From Eutypa lata (lineage: Eukaryota > Ascomycota > Sordariomycetes > Xylariales > Diatrypaceae): a stretch of 64,000 bases of DNA. This document shows positions 1 through 10,987 of the stretch, piece after piece. Positions within the stretch are counted from its first letter, which is position 1; every line of letters starts with the position of its first letter. The DNA is taken from assembly GCA_022661535.1 (NCBI GenBank), contig JAKULF010000010.1:434001-498000 (forward strand). The letters are read 5' to 3'. A program made the translations under genes and the position numbers. The notes beneath the pieces are model-generated. The model did no database searches. It saw only the letters and a program-made list of their open reading frames with translations, and was not told the origin of the DNA.

Positions 1-1957
1 GGGCTAGGTATGCGGTAGAATGTAGTCGATCAGTCCGTCGTTGCCGAGGCCTCAGTTCCTATATACCAATTGCTAGACAAAGATTATAGCTGAGCTAATT
101 GATAGCGTCTGCGATGTCCCGTGGCCCTTTGTACTAGGTATCATCTCTATTTGACTACCTCCCCGGATCCGTCAAGTCCATACGCGGCATAAATCCCGGA
201 TCGGCGGGCCTTGGCGGTCGAGAGGATTAGAGAAGTTCGGCGTAAAACAACAGGGCCAATTGCGATTTTCTTGTCACGAGTGTCTCGGTATTCGTCCGTC
301 CAAACAGACTAATAGTCTTCGTCACTGGTATGCCTTAGTTCCTGAGCAGGGTCATCGGTACCTACTTACATATTATTAGATATATACACTCTCGCTCTCG
401 GTCTCGTTCTCGCTCTCTCTCGCTCTTGCTTTCGCTTTCTCTCTGCATCTCTAAATTCCGGTTTAGCCAGTTGTCTTCATCCGACTACTTGTGTATCTGT
501 GCTTTAGCACATGATCGAATATTATTATTAATAGTGCCCGGTCATATTGGTCTTCATGCCCTGTGGTGCCTGTTGTACTGTAGCTCACCGACGAAGATCT
601 GCCTTCTTTTTGGATCTGCCTGTCATCGCTAGGGAAGATCGCACTATGCTCTATCTTAGAAGAGGGCATTGGTATCGTCGCTGGGTTGATGCCTGTCCTC
701 CGACCCCTGCTAAAATACATGCCGTTTTTGAACCGCAGTACGCACGCCGCGGAATCCGACAAGTAATCCGGAGGGTCCTTCCCTTCGAGGCGGCTGCGTA
801 CGTACGGTGGCTGAGGGTATGGGTTTGTCATGGACATTTTTCTTCTCCATGCCGGCCATCAAGGTAGGCGCTGTGAAGCAGGGGACGTCCCAGGACAGCC
901 AGAAGCCTATACTGAAGGAGACCGAGTTCACCGTCTCTAGTGTCATATCCTATGTTCACGGAGGTAAATTCGAATAACAAGGGTGGGCACAGTGAAACAA
1001 TACAAAGGAACTGGGAGACCTCGATCAGAGGCTCAGAGAGCTGGCGCCCTCCAGGTATTAAAGGATCCAGAGCTAGAGGCAGATGATGAGGTCGGTAGCT
1101 ATCTGCCGCTGTAGGTCATTGCAGGCACCCACATATATTCAATATTGTGGTGATTGTATTCTGGTCTATGGTGTAGATTGACCTGGCCACTTTTCGATAA
1201 GGCTTAGATGGCATAGTGTATCTAGACAAGTGATGTATGGCTACCAGATCTCTCCCTACACCTTCCGATAATCACCGAGATTCGATGCAAAGCCTGGTGG
1301 CACGCACGATCAAGCCAACCTAACAGTCCATACAATACACTCTGTAGTCCAGAACTGAGATAGTACAAAACTGGGGTTATTTTTATATCATTTACTTTAA
1401 TGATTTGGATTTCGGTATCTTATTGTAGCAGCAACCAAGTATATCCAGGTACATAATACTCGATTTGAATATGATAGTAGTCAGTTTAGCCCCTAAAACC
1501 GGAGCCCCATGCCGGTGGGAAACACGTGCCATAAAAATGCGTTCCTTATTTATCTGGTAATACAAAGAGATAGTGGACTCCTCATATAGACAACAAAGCA
1601 CTTCATACGTCATGTACTTTGTTAAATAGTTAGTATAGAAACAGTTTGTTAATAGGTTAGAGATGTTGTCGCATGGATTGTTGCTGTCAAAGGTTGTTAG
1701 AGTGTTCGTTCCATTCGTCACAGGGTATTTATGTTTAATACCACAGGTCTGTATTCCCGAGAGACTTCGGCTATATAAAGAGCTCATGGATCGTGGTAAG
1801 GGGATGAATTCATCTCAACATCATATCCATCTCCCTTATCGTTCCAAAAACATAAGCAGATTCGATTTAACCAGCCAAATTTTAACAAAGGTCTAAAAAG
1901 AAATCTACTTCGACAAGAAGGTAAGGAACATAATCAATAGCATCAAACGACACAACA
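1..1957. other. Intergenic, no supported gene
   Basis: Reading frames on both strands are short, overlap each other and show no recognisable domain. A pyrimidine-rich tract of CTCG/CTTT-type repeats lies at about 390-446. The last 50 bases before 1958 are A/C-rich and look like the leader of the small gene that follows. Confidence 0.5.
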
Positions 1958-2152
1958 ATGGGTAACGTGTACCACTGCTGCAGTTGCAGGTCGAACAGGG
2001 AGTTCTGGAGGTCCGAATGCCCGAATTGTTATCACGGCTTCTGTGGTACATGCGGGCCGCCACGGCACTCTACAACCACTGGAGGTGCTTCCAGGGAAGT
2101 AACAGCCAAGTCAGTACAGGCCGACCATCAGTACGGAAAAAGAGGAAACTGA
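1958..2152 (+). CDS. Small Cys-rich (zinc-ribbon-like) hypothetical protein
   Basis: This is a 64-residue frame starting at an ATG in good fungal context (A/C-rich leader, A at -3). The first 32 residues carry a dense cysteine pattern: CCSC, then CPNC, a His, then CGTC. This would suit a small zinc-binding ribbon or knuckle. The C-terminal half is polar with no domain. Short Cys-rich proteins of this general layout are common hypothetical proteins in sordariomycetes; the precise function is unknown. There is no signal peptide, so it is probably intracellular. A second frame at 1984-2184 overlaps it but lacks the cysteine spacing. Transcription was not seen, so expression is inferred. Confidence 0.5.
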   Translation: MGNVYHCCSCRSNREFWRSECPNCYHGFCGTCGPPRHSTTTGGASREVTAKSVQADHQYGKRGN

Positions 2153-2769
2153 TCATAGTGTTCGCAGTAATTGCTGAGGACTAGAATACTTCCTTCGGTC
2201 TCACTTTGCTTCTATGAAGTGGAATTTTTTGATAGTATACCTCTCGTTCTAGTCCTCCCACTATAGTTATTCTCTCTCATCTAAGCCAATATAGTTATTT
2301 CTCTTGGTGAGCAATATGTTGCGTAAAGCTTATCGTCTTCAGTGTTGTGCGTAGATTACTCCAAGCAAGGCAAGAATGCTTACTCTAGCCTATCAATATG
2401 TATACAATTAATCAGAAGAATACTTATCGTGTCTACGGGTTTGAATGTAGATGTTAATGAATCTAAGTAACACCGGGGTCCAGCTCTGCTGCATCACGTT
2501 AATAGTTTACGGCCGGTTTTCAGTGCATCTTTATTATGCTTTACTATCTGTCTTGCTCGCATCTATATGCTAATTTTAAAGGGGGAGTGGGGTGGAGAGT
2601 AGAAAGAGATGAGGCGGTGAAAGAAGTTAGAAAGAAGAGAGATAGAAATGTGAAAGGAGGCGGAAGAGGGTGATGTGAGGGGGGAGAAGAGCTAGTCAAG
2701 TATACCGTTTTCTCTTACTTTGCCTGCTCTAAATTTCCCTTCTCTTATGGCACTAGTCCCCTGGGTAAG
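2153..2769. other. Intergenic with homopurine tract
   Basis: No gene seen. From about 2581 to 2700 the plus strand is almost entirely A and G. This lies just beyond the stop of the minus-strand ankyrin gene, so in its transcript orientation it is a polypyrimidine tract in the 3' flank. Confidence 0.5.
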
Positions 2770-4895
2770 TTAAGATAGGATGGGCCGAAGGAAGGGCGGA
2801 TCATCCTCGTCGGAGGAAGACGGATCACCCTCGTCGGAGGAAGACGAGTCATAATGACTGAGCTCATAATAAACAATCCCATTGTCTCCGTCATGTTCTT
2901 TCAGAACATTCACAACACCCCAGTAATTATGGCGGCGCGCATGTTCGATCGGCATGCAACCATCTCCGTCGAGCGCTACCACATTGGCCCCAGCGGCTAT
3001 CAAAAGCTTCGCGATCTCCGCCTTCTCCTGCTTTCGTCTCCGCTGTACTCCCGATACTTTGAAGAAGTGTTCCGACACAGACCGGCCCACAGACGACCAG
3101 TCCGGACGCGGATCCTGCGAGAGGCTGTGGAGCGGTGTGGTGAGATCGTACGCCGTCGTACAAGCAGAACTAGCAGCATTGCTACCATTCCTCCAAGCAG
3201 GGACTGTGTCAAGTAGAAGTCGTGCTACTTCCAGAAAGCCGTATTTGCATGCGTAATGAAGAGGCATAAAGCCCTTGACATCGGAAAGTACGGGATTAGC
3301 CCCCGCACTCAGCAGCAGGCGCGTGATGCTCAACCGCACCTTAGGTGACAGTCCTTGCTGGCTCTTGTTGAAACCCCTGCGGTCGCCGGGATTCACTGGG
3401 GCATCAATTCGACATGCATAGTGCAGCGGCGTCAGGCCCTCATATGTGTGAGTAGCATTGGGGTCCGCACCATTGTCGAGAAGCTGTTTCACGCGATTGA
3501 TCAGGGTCCATTTGCACGCATGGTGCAAGGCCGTGAGACCGTTTTGGTCCTATTCGTAAACTTTATGTTAGCTTGCTATATTATCATATGCTATTGGGGC
3601 GCGGCAGGGGGTTAGGTATGCGATCGATCGAAAATCTTTATTACCTTAGCATCCACTCGAGTGCCCTCCTTGATCAAAAAATCTATTATATCTTGCACCC
3701 GGAATGCCCGTGCATATCCAGGCATGCAGAGACAGGCAAGCGGCGAGCTAGCCAAGCCCCAATCGTTGTGATAGAAAGGACGGTCTTTGTCTAAAAACTC
3801 TTCGCCAATTCGGACCTCTTTCTCCTGTCCAGGATCGATACCATCGTCGAGGAGTGCCTTAAGAATGCGTATACTCTTCTTGCAATCATCTCTGTTACGC
3901 TTATATTTTGCACTCCCGCAACCGATGACACCATTCACCGCTAGCACCATGAGATCCGTGTCTATGTGAAATTCCTCGGGTAAATGCGTCAGCGTAAGCT
4001 TTACCAGCTGCAGTTGTTTCTCCCAGCTTACACACGCGTACAAAGCGTGCTTGAGAAAGGTGACGGGGTCTGGCCGCCTCTCAAGGGCATTTTCCTGCAT
4101 GAGTCTCAACTTATCCATCTCGTTCGAGGTGAATATGCCTGGACGATTTCCACGGGTGTCAAGGAAGTATTCGTAGTATTTGAAGCCATCGAGCAGGTGG
4201 GTCTTTTCCTCCCAGAGGCCACACGCTGAAACGTTCTGGTCTGTGAGGCAGCCATCCATTGGTATCATCCGTTCTAAGATCCTAGCCGGTATCTCGTCGT
4301 TGACTAGAGCTTGCGAAATAGCCGAATCGCGTAAAGAAATACGAGTACGATCTAGAAGGGGATCTGCACCGTTATCAAGAAGCAATTCTACAAGCCGAAT
4401 TCTCATAGAAGCCTCTCCCTCGACGGCGAAGGCCCATTCGAGAGGTCTTCTGTCGTCGTCATCGGAGTCCGGCCGCCAGGCAGGCTCTAGGTCTGGCAAT
4501 GAGTGGGGAGCGTTTGGGTCAGCCTTGTGGACCTCGAGGAGGTCTTCAACAATGTCAAATTGCTGATGAGCGACAGCAACACACAAAGGTGTGAGGGCTT
4601 CCACGTAGAATTCAGACCTGCAGCGCGGATACTCATATACCCCGGGCCAGCACTGGTCAGCTGAAAGACCAAGGCCCAAAGCCCTACGGAGGAGGTCATT
4701 GTCTCCTTTCATGCAAGCCCAATATAGGGCAGCTTGACGAGTATCCATATCAGACTCCAGTAGATGGGGCATTGCGATGTGATAGAGCTCACGGTTTCCG
4801 GCTCGAGATAAGGCGAAGATGTCTTTGGGGTCAGGGACAAGCTCAACGCAGCGCTTGATAATCTCCTGTGGCATTTCTAGAAGATTGCGAGCCAT
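2770..4895 (-). CDS. F-box-like/ankyrin repeat protein
   Basis: There are two exons, 4895-3645 and 3549-2770. The 95-bp intron (3550-3644) has a GTAATA donor, a GCTAAC branch site and a TAG acceptor; the join is phase 0 and gives 676 residues. The first ~45 residues (MPQEII, then LSRAGNRELY) resemble a degenerate F-box as found in fungal ankyrin proteins. Ankyrin-type units follow. Weak ones lie at about 55-85, 105-135 and 160-190. Clear ones lie after the intron: NGLTALHHAC, then LTPLHYAC, then FMPLHYACKYGFLEVARLLL, then AKLLIAAGANV. The tail is acidic (Ser/Asp/Glu), made partly by a 24-bp tandem duplication. The family usually mediates protein-protein contacts; the F-box, if real, would link it to SCF ubiquitin ligases. 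The partner is unknown. A decayed paralogue lies at about 7085-7690. Confidence 0.85.
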
Positions 4896-7084
4896 ATTGA
4901 CCTAGTAAGAGAGAGTCGAGGGTTAGTGACGGCCCAATAATTTACTGAAGAGGTTAGGTTGGAGTATGGGAGGAGAAAGGTTTTCGCCTTACGTTGGAGA
5001 TCTTCGATCGTGCTTGGCCAGGTATTGGGTATTGAATGGTTGATTACTATCAACGTCCTTGAAATACCAACCACTACGTCGGGCTCCGACGCGAGATATG
5101 ATTAAGTTGAAAGGATAACTCCGAATACACGCGATGATTTGTTTGAAGTAGATCCCAGAACGGAAATAGACTCCAGGTTAGAGAGAGGGTAGGAAATAGG
5201 GCCTTAGGATTCTACTAGAAGGGAACTGGAGAGAAAACCCTTCCAAAGATGAGCCAGCTTCAAGTGGTAATTAATATTGATTTACCTGGAAGTTGAGGAG
5301 GGAAGGGTAGGAAATGGAAGATGAAAGTTTGGCTAGAGAGAATATTAGATTCTAAAGTTTCAGCTGGCAGGTGGACGCGGTGCTATTAAACGGCCAATCA
5401 GCAGTTACAGTTGAAAATTCGATCGTAGTGAATTACAAGGCCCAGTTTGTTTAGCTTTAATTGGAAGTACACGGAGTAGTGCATGTGAATATTCTTATCT
5501 GAAAACTGTAGCTGCATTAGCCCGGTGCTCTAGTTTGGGCTTAGCATCGTCGACGACGTCGCCATCTTTGTCCTTGATGATTGGGTGTCAGAGAGGGGCG
5601 TAGCACATACGGTTACAGTATCTAGAGCTGGCTACAGCTCTTTACGGGCACATTACACGACAGTTCAGAAACTCTACTAGTCTTTCAGGGGTAGTAAGTA
5701 TTGATATTTGTAAAGGGGGCTGCTCCTAGGATATTCTCCCACCATGGATAAAGAGCTTCAGAAGGTTCTTACAAGCACGAGTTAAACACAGTGGCATCTC
5801 GTACCCAGCACTCTTGGTATATTAGCTAGGCATTTTTCGTATGATAGAATTCTGCCAAATATGTCACCATGGTGTGCAGAAGTCAGAGCTGGAAGGACTG
5901 TACGTCGTGGACATCACATATATTATCAGGCCTAGTTCAAACACTGCCACTGGAAGCAGGGTCAAAGTGATAGGATGACCGCAAGGTAATCCAAGCACCA
6001 AAGCACCTTTCTGACATAAACTACAAGCCTTTGATGGCTATGCTGAATTCCCCAAGTTGTCATAAGCCGTACACGAAGCCGTTACTACACATAAAAAGGT
6101 ACATCAAATCGTAATAGAAGAAATCTATACAGAATGTTATTATACAAAGGAATTGTGAATTGTGTCGTTCGTTTGCTTTATAGCCTAAGTATCAACCCGC
6201 ATTAGACCGTATTAAATACGTACAAACTTTATGTACGTACTATTTTGAGCTTTGATTTTAAATTCTATGATAATATTGATAGATAGCTTTATAATAGTCT
6301 TATATTCTTTACAATATGATTAGAGCCGTGGCCTTTGCGGATAAGTGTGAACAAGGAAAAAAGAAACTTCGTAAAGGGAACGCAGCTTAGAGCTGCTACC
6401 AAACCCATGGCAACGCATAAACTTCATGGTATGACTTAATACCCCGGAAGGCGGTTAGATGGAAGGTGGCATAGACGAGAAATACCTAGATGGCCCGTAA
6501 TTTATGACCTTCCTTAACTCTATGGGATCTGATCAACCTTGGGTAATGATAGTTTCACCTGGAATTACTGCACAAGACGGTTCCGATGGATGATCCCCTG
6601 GTGTCCTATTACATCATCCCTTAGCACACACACATAATATTTTAATCTAGAGAAATTTTAGAGCAACATGTTTAGTTAGAGGTTGACAAGAAAATTCAAT
6701 ATATGGAATCTGTTAAGAATATGGTAGCTACAGTGCGAGAATTATCAGCAGCTCGTTAAAGTCTTTGTTGGTTGAAAGGTTCGTGCAACCGAAAAGTGAA
6801 TTAAAGCTCCTTTATACCCTCGGAACAGTTTGGGGTCATTTCTAGGGCTCTGGGAGCTTAATACAGTGTTGGTAATCTATGCTAGAAACCTCTAAATATT
6901 ACATAAGTTGATATCCTGCTTCAAATGCCTGAATGCTGACATGATATCACATTTCTCTGCTTGGTTTTGTGACGGGACAGAATGCGAGGAATGCAACGCC
7001 ATACTCCCAAAAATGGAATGGTGTTAGCTCAGGAGCTAGCCATCTTGCATAGCCCTTTATGGTTGGCTGCCACTTGATGCCATT
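4896..7084. other. AT-rich intergenic region
   Basis: No gene seen. The first few hundred bases are presumably the promoter and leader of the minus-strand ankyrin gene. The rest (about 5900-7080) is AT-rich with stops in all frames. Lower-coordinate continuation of the ankyrin relic was looked for below 7085 and not found. Confidence 0.5.
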
Positions 7085-7690
7085 ACTTTCCCACGCTTGC
7101 TAAATCACTTAACTTATCGGGCAAGCCCCAGCCATGCTTGTGGGATGGTCGAGTTCCATCTGGTATTCCTTGCGTAATATTCAATCACCAGTTAGAGAGC
7201 ACCTTCAGCAAGTTAACATTCTTTGTATAATTCCTTTCAGATTTCAGTATCTCTTTGCACATAATGATCAGACCGCTCACTGCCATAATTATCGTGGCTT
7301 TGCGCAAGCAAGGGCCTAGTTGTGTTAAAGGCGGCGACAGCTGCTATTCCTTCTGCAAACCCAAAGTGGTATACAGGGCGTGCTCAAGAAAAATTATGAG
7401 TAACTACCTGGTTTCTTCCCAGTCCTGAAGGGCCATATCCTACATGCGTCTCAACTTCCCCATTTCGTTCAAAGTAAACGTACAGTTCTCGGTCAAAGTA
7501 AGCCACTGCTTGCCACAAGTATCGATGAAATATTGATTCAAAAAAGAAAACAGTCTCTATGGACATGGGTTCCTCAAAACGCCCATGTCGTCGAGTCTGC
7601 CAAATTAGTAGCAATCGATAGCATCTGATTACAAGGCTAGATCGCATCTTTTCGTTCGTTAACTAGAGCCTTTCAGATAGATAATGTGTC
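7085..7690 (-). pseudogene. Decayed paralogue of the ankyrin gene (C-terminal half)
   Basis: Read on the minus strand, this stretch matches the middle of the intact ankyrin gene (roughly the part encoded at 3690-4310) collinearly over about 190 codons, but carries about five in-frame stops and at least one frameshift. Matched landmarks, relic versus gene: YFIDTCGK/YFLDTRGN, LNEMGKLRRM/SNEMDKLRLM, FLEHALY/FLKHALY, MAVSGLI/LAVNGVI, LLKVL/ILKALL and HGWGLPDKL/NDWGLASSPL. The N-terminal F-box-like part and the final ankyrin repeats are not detectable. Same strand and 2.2 kb spacing suggest a local duplication followed by decay of one copy. Confidence 0.75.
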
Positions 7691-8299
7691 TGCCTTGGAG
7701 GAAAAGTGCTTGGCCACATGATTAGGGTTAGCTATTTAATGGAGGAGCGCCTCCACGTCATATTTTTGGCCTCAGTGTCGAGGCCCATGCATACAAGAAA
7801 TATACAGACCCCTAAGGTGGCCCGGTATGCTAGGGATGATGTGTACTTTATGATCATATCCTTCCACCGGAACCACCCACCCACTACAATCAACCCTAGA
7901 AATGGTCGCATGCAATGGAAACAGTAGATGTGCATATCTATACATGCTTGGTATTCTACATACGTAGATGGTGATACTATGCAACTAATGAAACCGACTG
8001 GGCTCAGAGCCCGGACGATTTCATGAAAGAAAGAATACGTGTGTAACTTCGCTTAATTTACGAACAACATACCAATACGCAGTCCGTGTCGTTGTGATAC
8101 CTGCCAGAATTCCTTGTCATTTATTTCGAATAACTCATGTCACCGGTCATTCCTGGGCCCTGGATCGTCCGCTCGTTGAATAATCTAAAATATGTGATCT
8201 AGAGATGCAAACTGTCCAGTGTAGTGACTCACAGGTTAGAGGAATGCCTACATATTTTCCATTTCCTGTCTCCTGTTGTGTTACCCATCTTCGCGACTT
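7691..8299. other. Intergenic, no supported gene
   Basis: Only short overlapping frames without domains. I looked for the missing N-terminal half of the ankyrin relic here and did not find it. Confidence 0.45.
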
Positions 8300-8309
8300 C
8301 TCTATAAAT
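8300..8309 (+). promoter_or_regulatory. TATA-like element
   Basis: A CTATAAATAC-type TATA box. It is followed from about 8340 by a long C/A/T-rich stretch that resembles a fungal leader and runs to the ATG at 8743. A leader of about 400 bases is long but not unusual. An intron in the leader is possible. Confidence 0.4.
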
Positions 8310-8742
8310 ACCCACACATGTCCCCAGGATCTATCTCGATTACACTTCAATAGTCAGACTTCAAAGTTCCCTCAAGCCTGCTTCAAGAACACACTTACAC
8401 CTTTATCGTACTCCATCTAGGTAGAGACCACAGACTCCTCATCCTCGTTCTTCAGAATCTTCAGTTATAACTCAAGCTTGGATTCGACAACCTACCAATA
8501 TTACCAAATAACTAGGCAAAGCTCAACCACATAGCCCGCCATTTACTATCCAACCACCTTGTTACAACCTATACCTCTCAACTTCTACTTGAATCGCACC
8601 AATAGTAGCGGCCACGTACCCAGCCGAGCCTAGAATATTGTATTATTTCTCTCATTCTCTAACTGCTCGACGCTAATAAGATCACACAGCATTGGCCGAT
8701 ATACCATTTCATTTTCCCAGTTGTTCAGGAGACACGATAAAT

Positions 8743-9048
8743 ATGTCTGAAGACGGAACAGGCGCTTGCCCAGAATGTCATGGGTGGATGTCGGGAATGG
8801 TGTGTGGTAACTGTATAAAACTCGCAGCAGAGCGTGCCGCAAAGGAGAAGAAGGATAAAGAGAAGGAGGAAAAAGAGAAGGAGGAGAAAGAGAAGGAGGA
8901 GAAAGAGAAGGAGGAGAAAGAGAAGGAGGAGAAAGAGAAGGAGCAGAAAGAGAAGGAGCAGAAAGAGAAGGAGCAGAAAGAGAAGGAGGAGAAAGAGAAG
9001 GAGCAGAAGGAGAAGGAGGAGAAAGAGAAGAGTAGCAGCGGTGGGTAG
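8743..9048 (+). CDS. Zinc-ribbon protein with Lys/Glu repeat tail
   Basis: 101 residues counted from the ATG at 8743. An upstream in-frame ATG (8692) would add 17 residues, but the shorter start puts the zinc motif close to the N-terminus. Residues about 9-27 contain CPEC followed 11 residues later by CGNC, a four-cysteine zinc-ribbon pattern. From about residue 38 the chain is almost pure Lys and Glu, built from some eleven copies of a 15-bp unit encoding EKEEK with Q variants, and it ends in SSSGG. Such a tail would form a single charged alpha-helix or coiled coil. No function is known. The tandem 15-bp unit means length is likely variable between strains. The repeat keeps several other frames open, and those are spurious. 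Confidence 0.55.
   Translation: MSEDGTGACPECHGWMSGMVCGNCIKLAAERAAKEKKDKEKEEKEKEEKEKEEKEKEEKEKEEKEKEQKEKEQKEKEQKEKEEKEKEQKEKEEKEKSSSGG
8858..9031 (+). repeat. Coding 15-bp minisatellite
   Basis: About eleven copies of a GAGAAGGAGGAGAAA-type 15-bp unit with A/C-type variants (GAG to CAG). It lies inside the zinc-ribbon gene and encodes its Lys/Glu tail. Confidence 0.85.
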
Positions 9049-9983
9049 TAGTAAAGACGAGAGTAGGGCAACTAGAAAGAGAAGTGATAAGGGTAACACG
9101 AAGGCTTCTGTTACTAGTGTTTGATGGGGATGCTAGGTGTAGGTATCAGCAGAGATACTCGGTGTCGTGGAGGGTTTAAGCACAAATGGCCATTCGTTGC
9201 TTCTGGAGCCCTGATGGCCTGATAAGCTCAGGGGTTCAAGAAGAATGACCTAGGGAATGAGAAAAGCAATGAATTGTATGGCAGGGGTCTAGCAGGCTAT
9301 GAAATCTCCAACAAATAAATTCACATTGCGGAAACTGCCATCTGTACCGAAGTGACCATGTGGGCATGTTACTGAGATATGAAGGATTATTTTGGCTGAC
9401 CACTAGTTTGGTTTTATCGTTCGGTATCATGTCATATTGATATGTGACATCATTAATCAAAAGTTCGGGATTAATGAAGGATTAAGATGGAAGGAGTTAA
9501 TTTCGCCTACAACATGCCAAAGTCACTGGTTTGGATGTTCCAGCGGCCACCTTCACAAGCAGAAAACTTTTATTAGATTGCCTCGGTCAAGTTCATATAG
9601 AACCCAATCACCCAGCAGCAAACCAAATATCTTACATAACAACCCTACAACATCAGCTAACTTGGAGATAGGTTGGTTGTTAAGTGGTGGTTACACGATA
9701 AGGCGTCCATTTTTGTATTATAAATGGAAGCTTCTGTCATGGCGGCCCCTCTTCAAACAGCTTCCTTTCCCTAATTCAATATATTCATCTTACCTAATGT
9801 ACAAATCCGTAGCAGTGCCACCATCCCAAGCTAAGCCATTACCACATTTACAAGATAACTTTTAGCAGACTTCAGGTTGGTCATTCAGTAAAATATAACG
9901 AAGAAAGATTAAAAGGATAGTTCCTCCTGCTCTCATCCTTACACTTTGTGCACTTCCAACTTTCATAGTTATCCTTTTTCGCC
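9049..9983. other. Intergenic, no supported gene
   Basis: A 142-codon frame at 9437-9865 starts from TTG and shows no domain. It is not accepted as a gene. Bases about 9900-9983 are pyrimidine-rich and look like the old promoter or leader of the F-box pseudogene. Confidence 0.45.
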
Positions 9984-10409
9984 ATGGCATCCCTTAACTT
10001 AGAACCAAGAGATGAAATCCTAGAGTCCCTCATTGAGAACGCTGCTCATTATGGACACTTGAAAAATTACATCTTTGATCTGAACTTCCCCCTTTTGATG
10101 AACCCAGAAGAGTCGCCATTGCCTTGCCGCAAGACCCCAGCAGAGCTTGAAGACGCCAGCGTGCATTTTTCTGCCCGAATTCACGCCGTCTTCAAAGCCC
10201 TTCATGTTTTTGAGGATTTGAATCAGCTCAACGACATCAACTCGCGAGTACACAAAGAGGGTCTGCATGTCACCATCAAACTTCAGCTGCAATCCTTTGA
10301 TCGCTATCTCAGATGCTATCACCACACCTCTCACTCGCACCATATCCCTCTCAGCGAACCGGCGGGGCTACCTTTGCTGTCACGCCTGACCAAGCCCCGG
10401 TTGTTTTTG

Positions 10410-10423
10410 CCCCCCCCCCCCCC
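10410..10423. repeat. Poly-C tract
   Basis: Fourteen consecutive C at the left edge of the foreign segment inside the F-box pseudogene. A G-rich tract lies at about 10915-10923, next to the second 64-bp repeat. Confidence 0.9.
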
Positions 10424-10557
10424 GACCATCGTAAAGAGGTCTCGTTTGCCAACACTCGTCCGGTTTCGCTACGCGTGCCTTTGGAGTGTGTGGTGCGACT
10501 TCCGGCACTCGTAGAGCTCGACTGTCCGTGGCTCTGAGAGCACATACCGATAGCTTT

Positions 10558-10621
10558 TGTCGCAGTATAAATAGCGTTATTGCCACTAGAGCAATAACGG
10601 TTCCGTTTTTGTACGCAATAG
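10558..10621 (+). repeat. 64-bp direct repeat, copy 1
   Basis: Identical over 64 bases to 10924-10987. It contains an internal hairpin, CGTTATTGC / GCAATAACG, around a 7-base loop, and a TATAAATA string near its left end. The bases to the right are also loosely similar in both copies (GC-rich, CGCGCT..GCGCC). Confidence 0.9.
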
Positions 10622-10654
10622 TTATGGGCCCGGTTCGCGCTATGCGCCAGATTG

Positions 10655-10775
10655 CTATGCGTCAATAGTCTAGTGGTAAAGCGCTCGATTCGTGTCAAAC
10701 AAGTTCCCTGCACGAAAGCCACCAAGGGCCACCACCCAGAGGGCACGAGTTCGATCCAGGCAAAAAAAAAAAAAA
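10655..10775 (+). mobile_element. tRNA-derived SINE-like element
   Basis: A tRNA-like Pol III promoter is visible. The A box TAGTCTAGTGG (10666-10676) fits TRGYNNANNNG and the B box GTTCGATCC (10749-10757) fits GWTCRANNC. The body between them is tRNA-like but too long for a plain tRNA. A run of 14 A (10762-10775) follows directly. A Pol III promoter plus a poly-A tail is the hallmark of SINE retroposons. Ends and target-site duplication are not certain. The adjoining 64-bp repeats may belong to the same or a nested element. It sits inside the F-box pseudogene and probably helped break it. Confidence 0.6.
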
Positions 10776-10923
10776 GCTAAAGGGCCAGTGTGCCAACAGA
10801 GGGCTAGCCCAAATGGGGAGCCATAGTAGGGTTTGGAGCTTCCCTACCGGACGGACGCCGCCACAGAGCTGCGAGTAGTTGCAGATCCTGCCTAAAAGAG
10901 AATGGGCAAAATCTGGGGGGGGG

Positions 10924-10987
10924 TGTCGCAGTATAAATAGCGTTATTGCCACTAGAGCAATAACGGTTCCGTTTTTGTACGCAATAG
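10924..10987 (+). repeat. 64-bp direct repeat, copy 2
   Basis: Exact copy of 10558-10621, 366 bp downstream in the same orientation, so the duplication is recent. It has the same internal hairpin. Confidence 0.9.

Noticed and set aside
9437..9865. 142-codon plus-strand ORF
   Set aside because: It begins with TTG, shows no domain, and has composition like the surrounding intergenic DNA.
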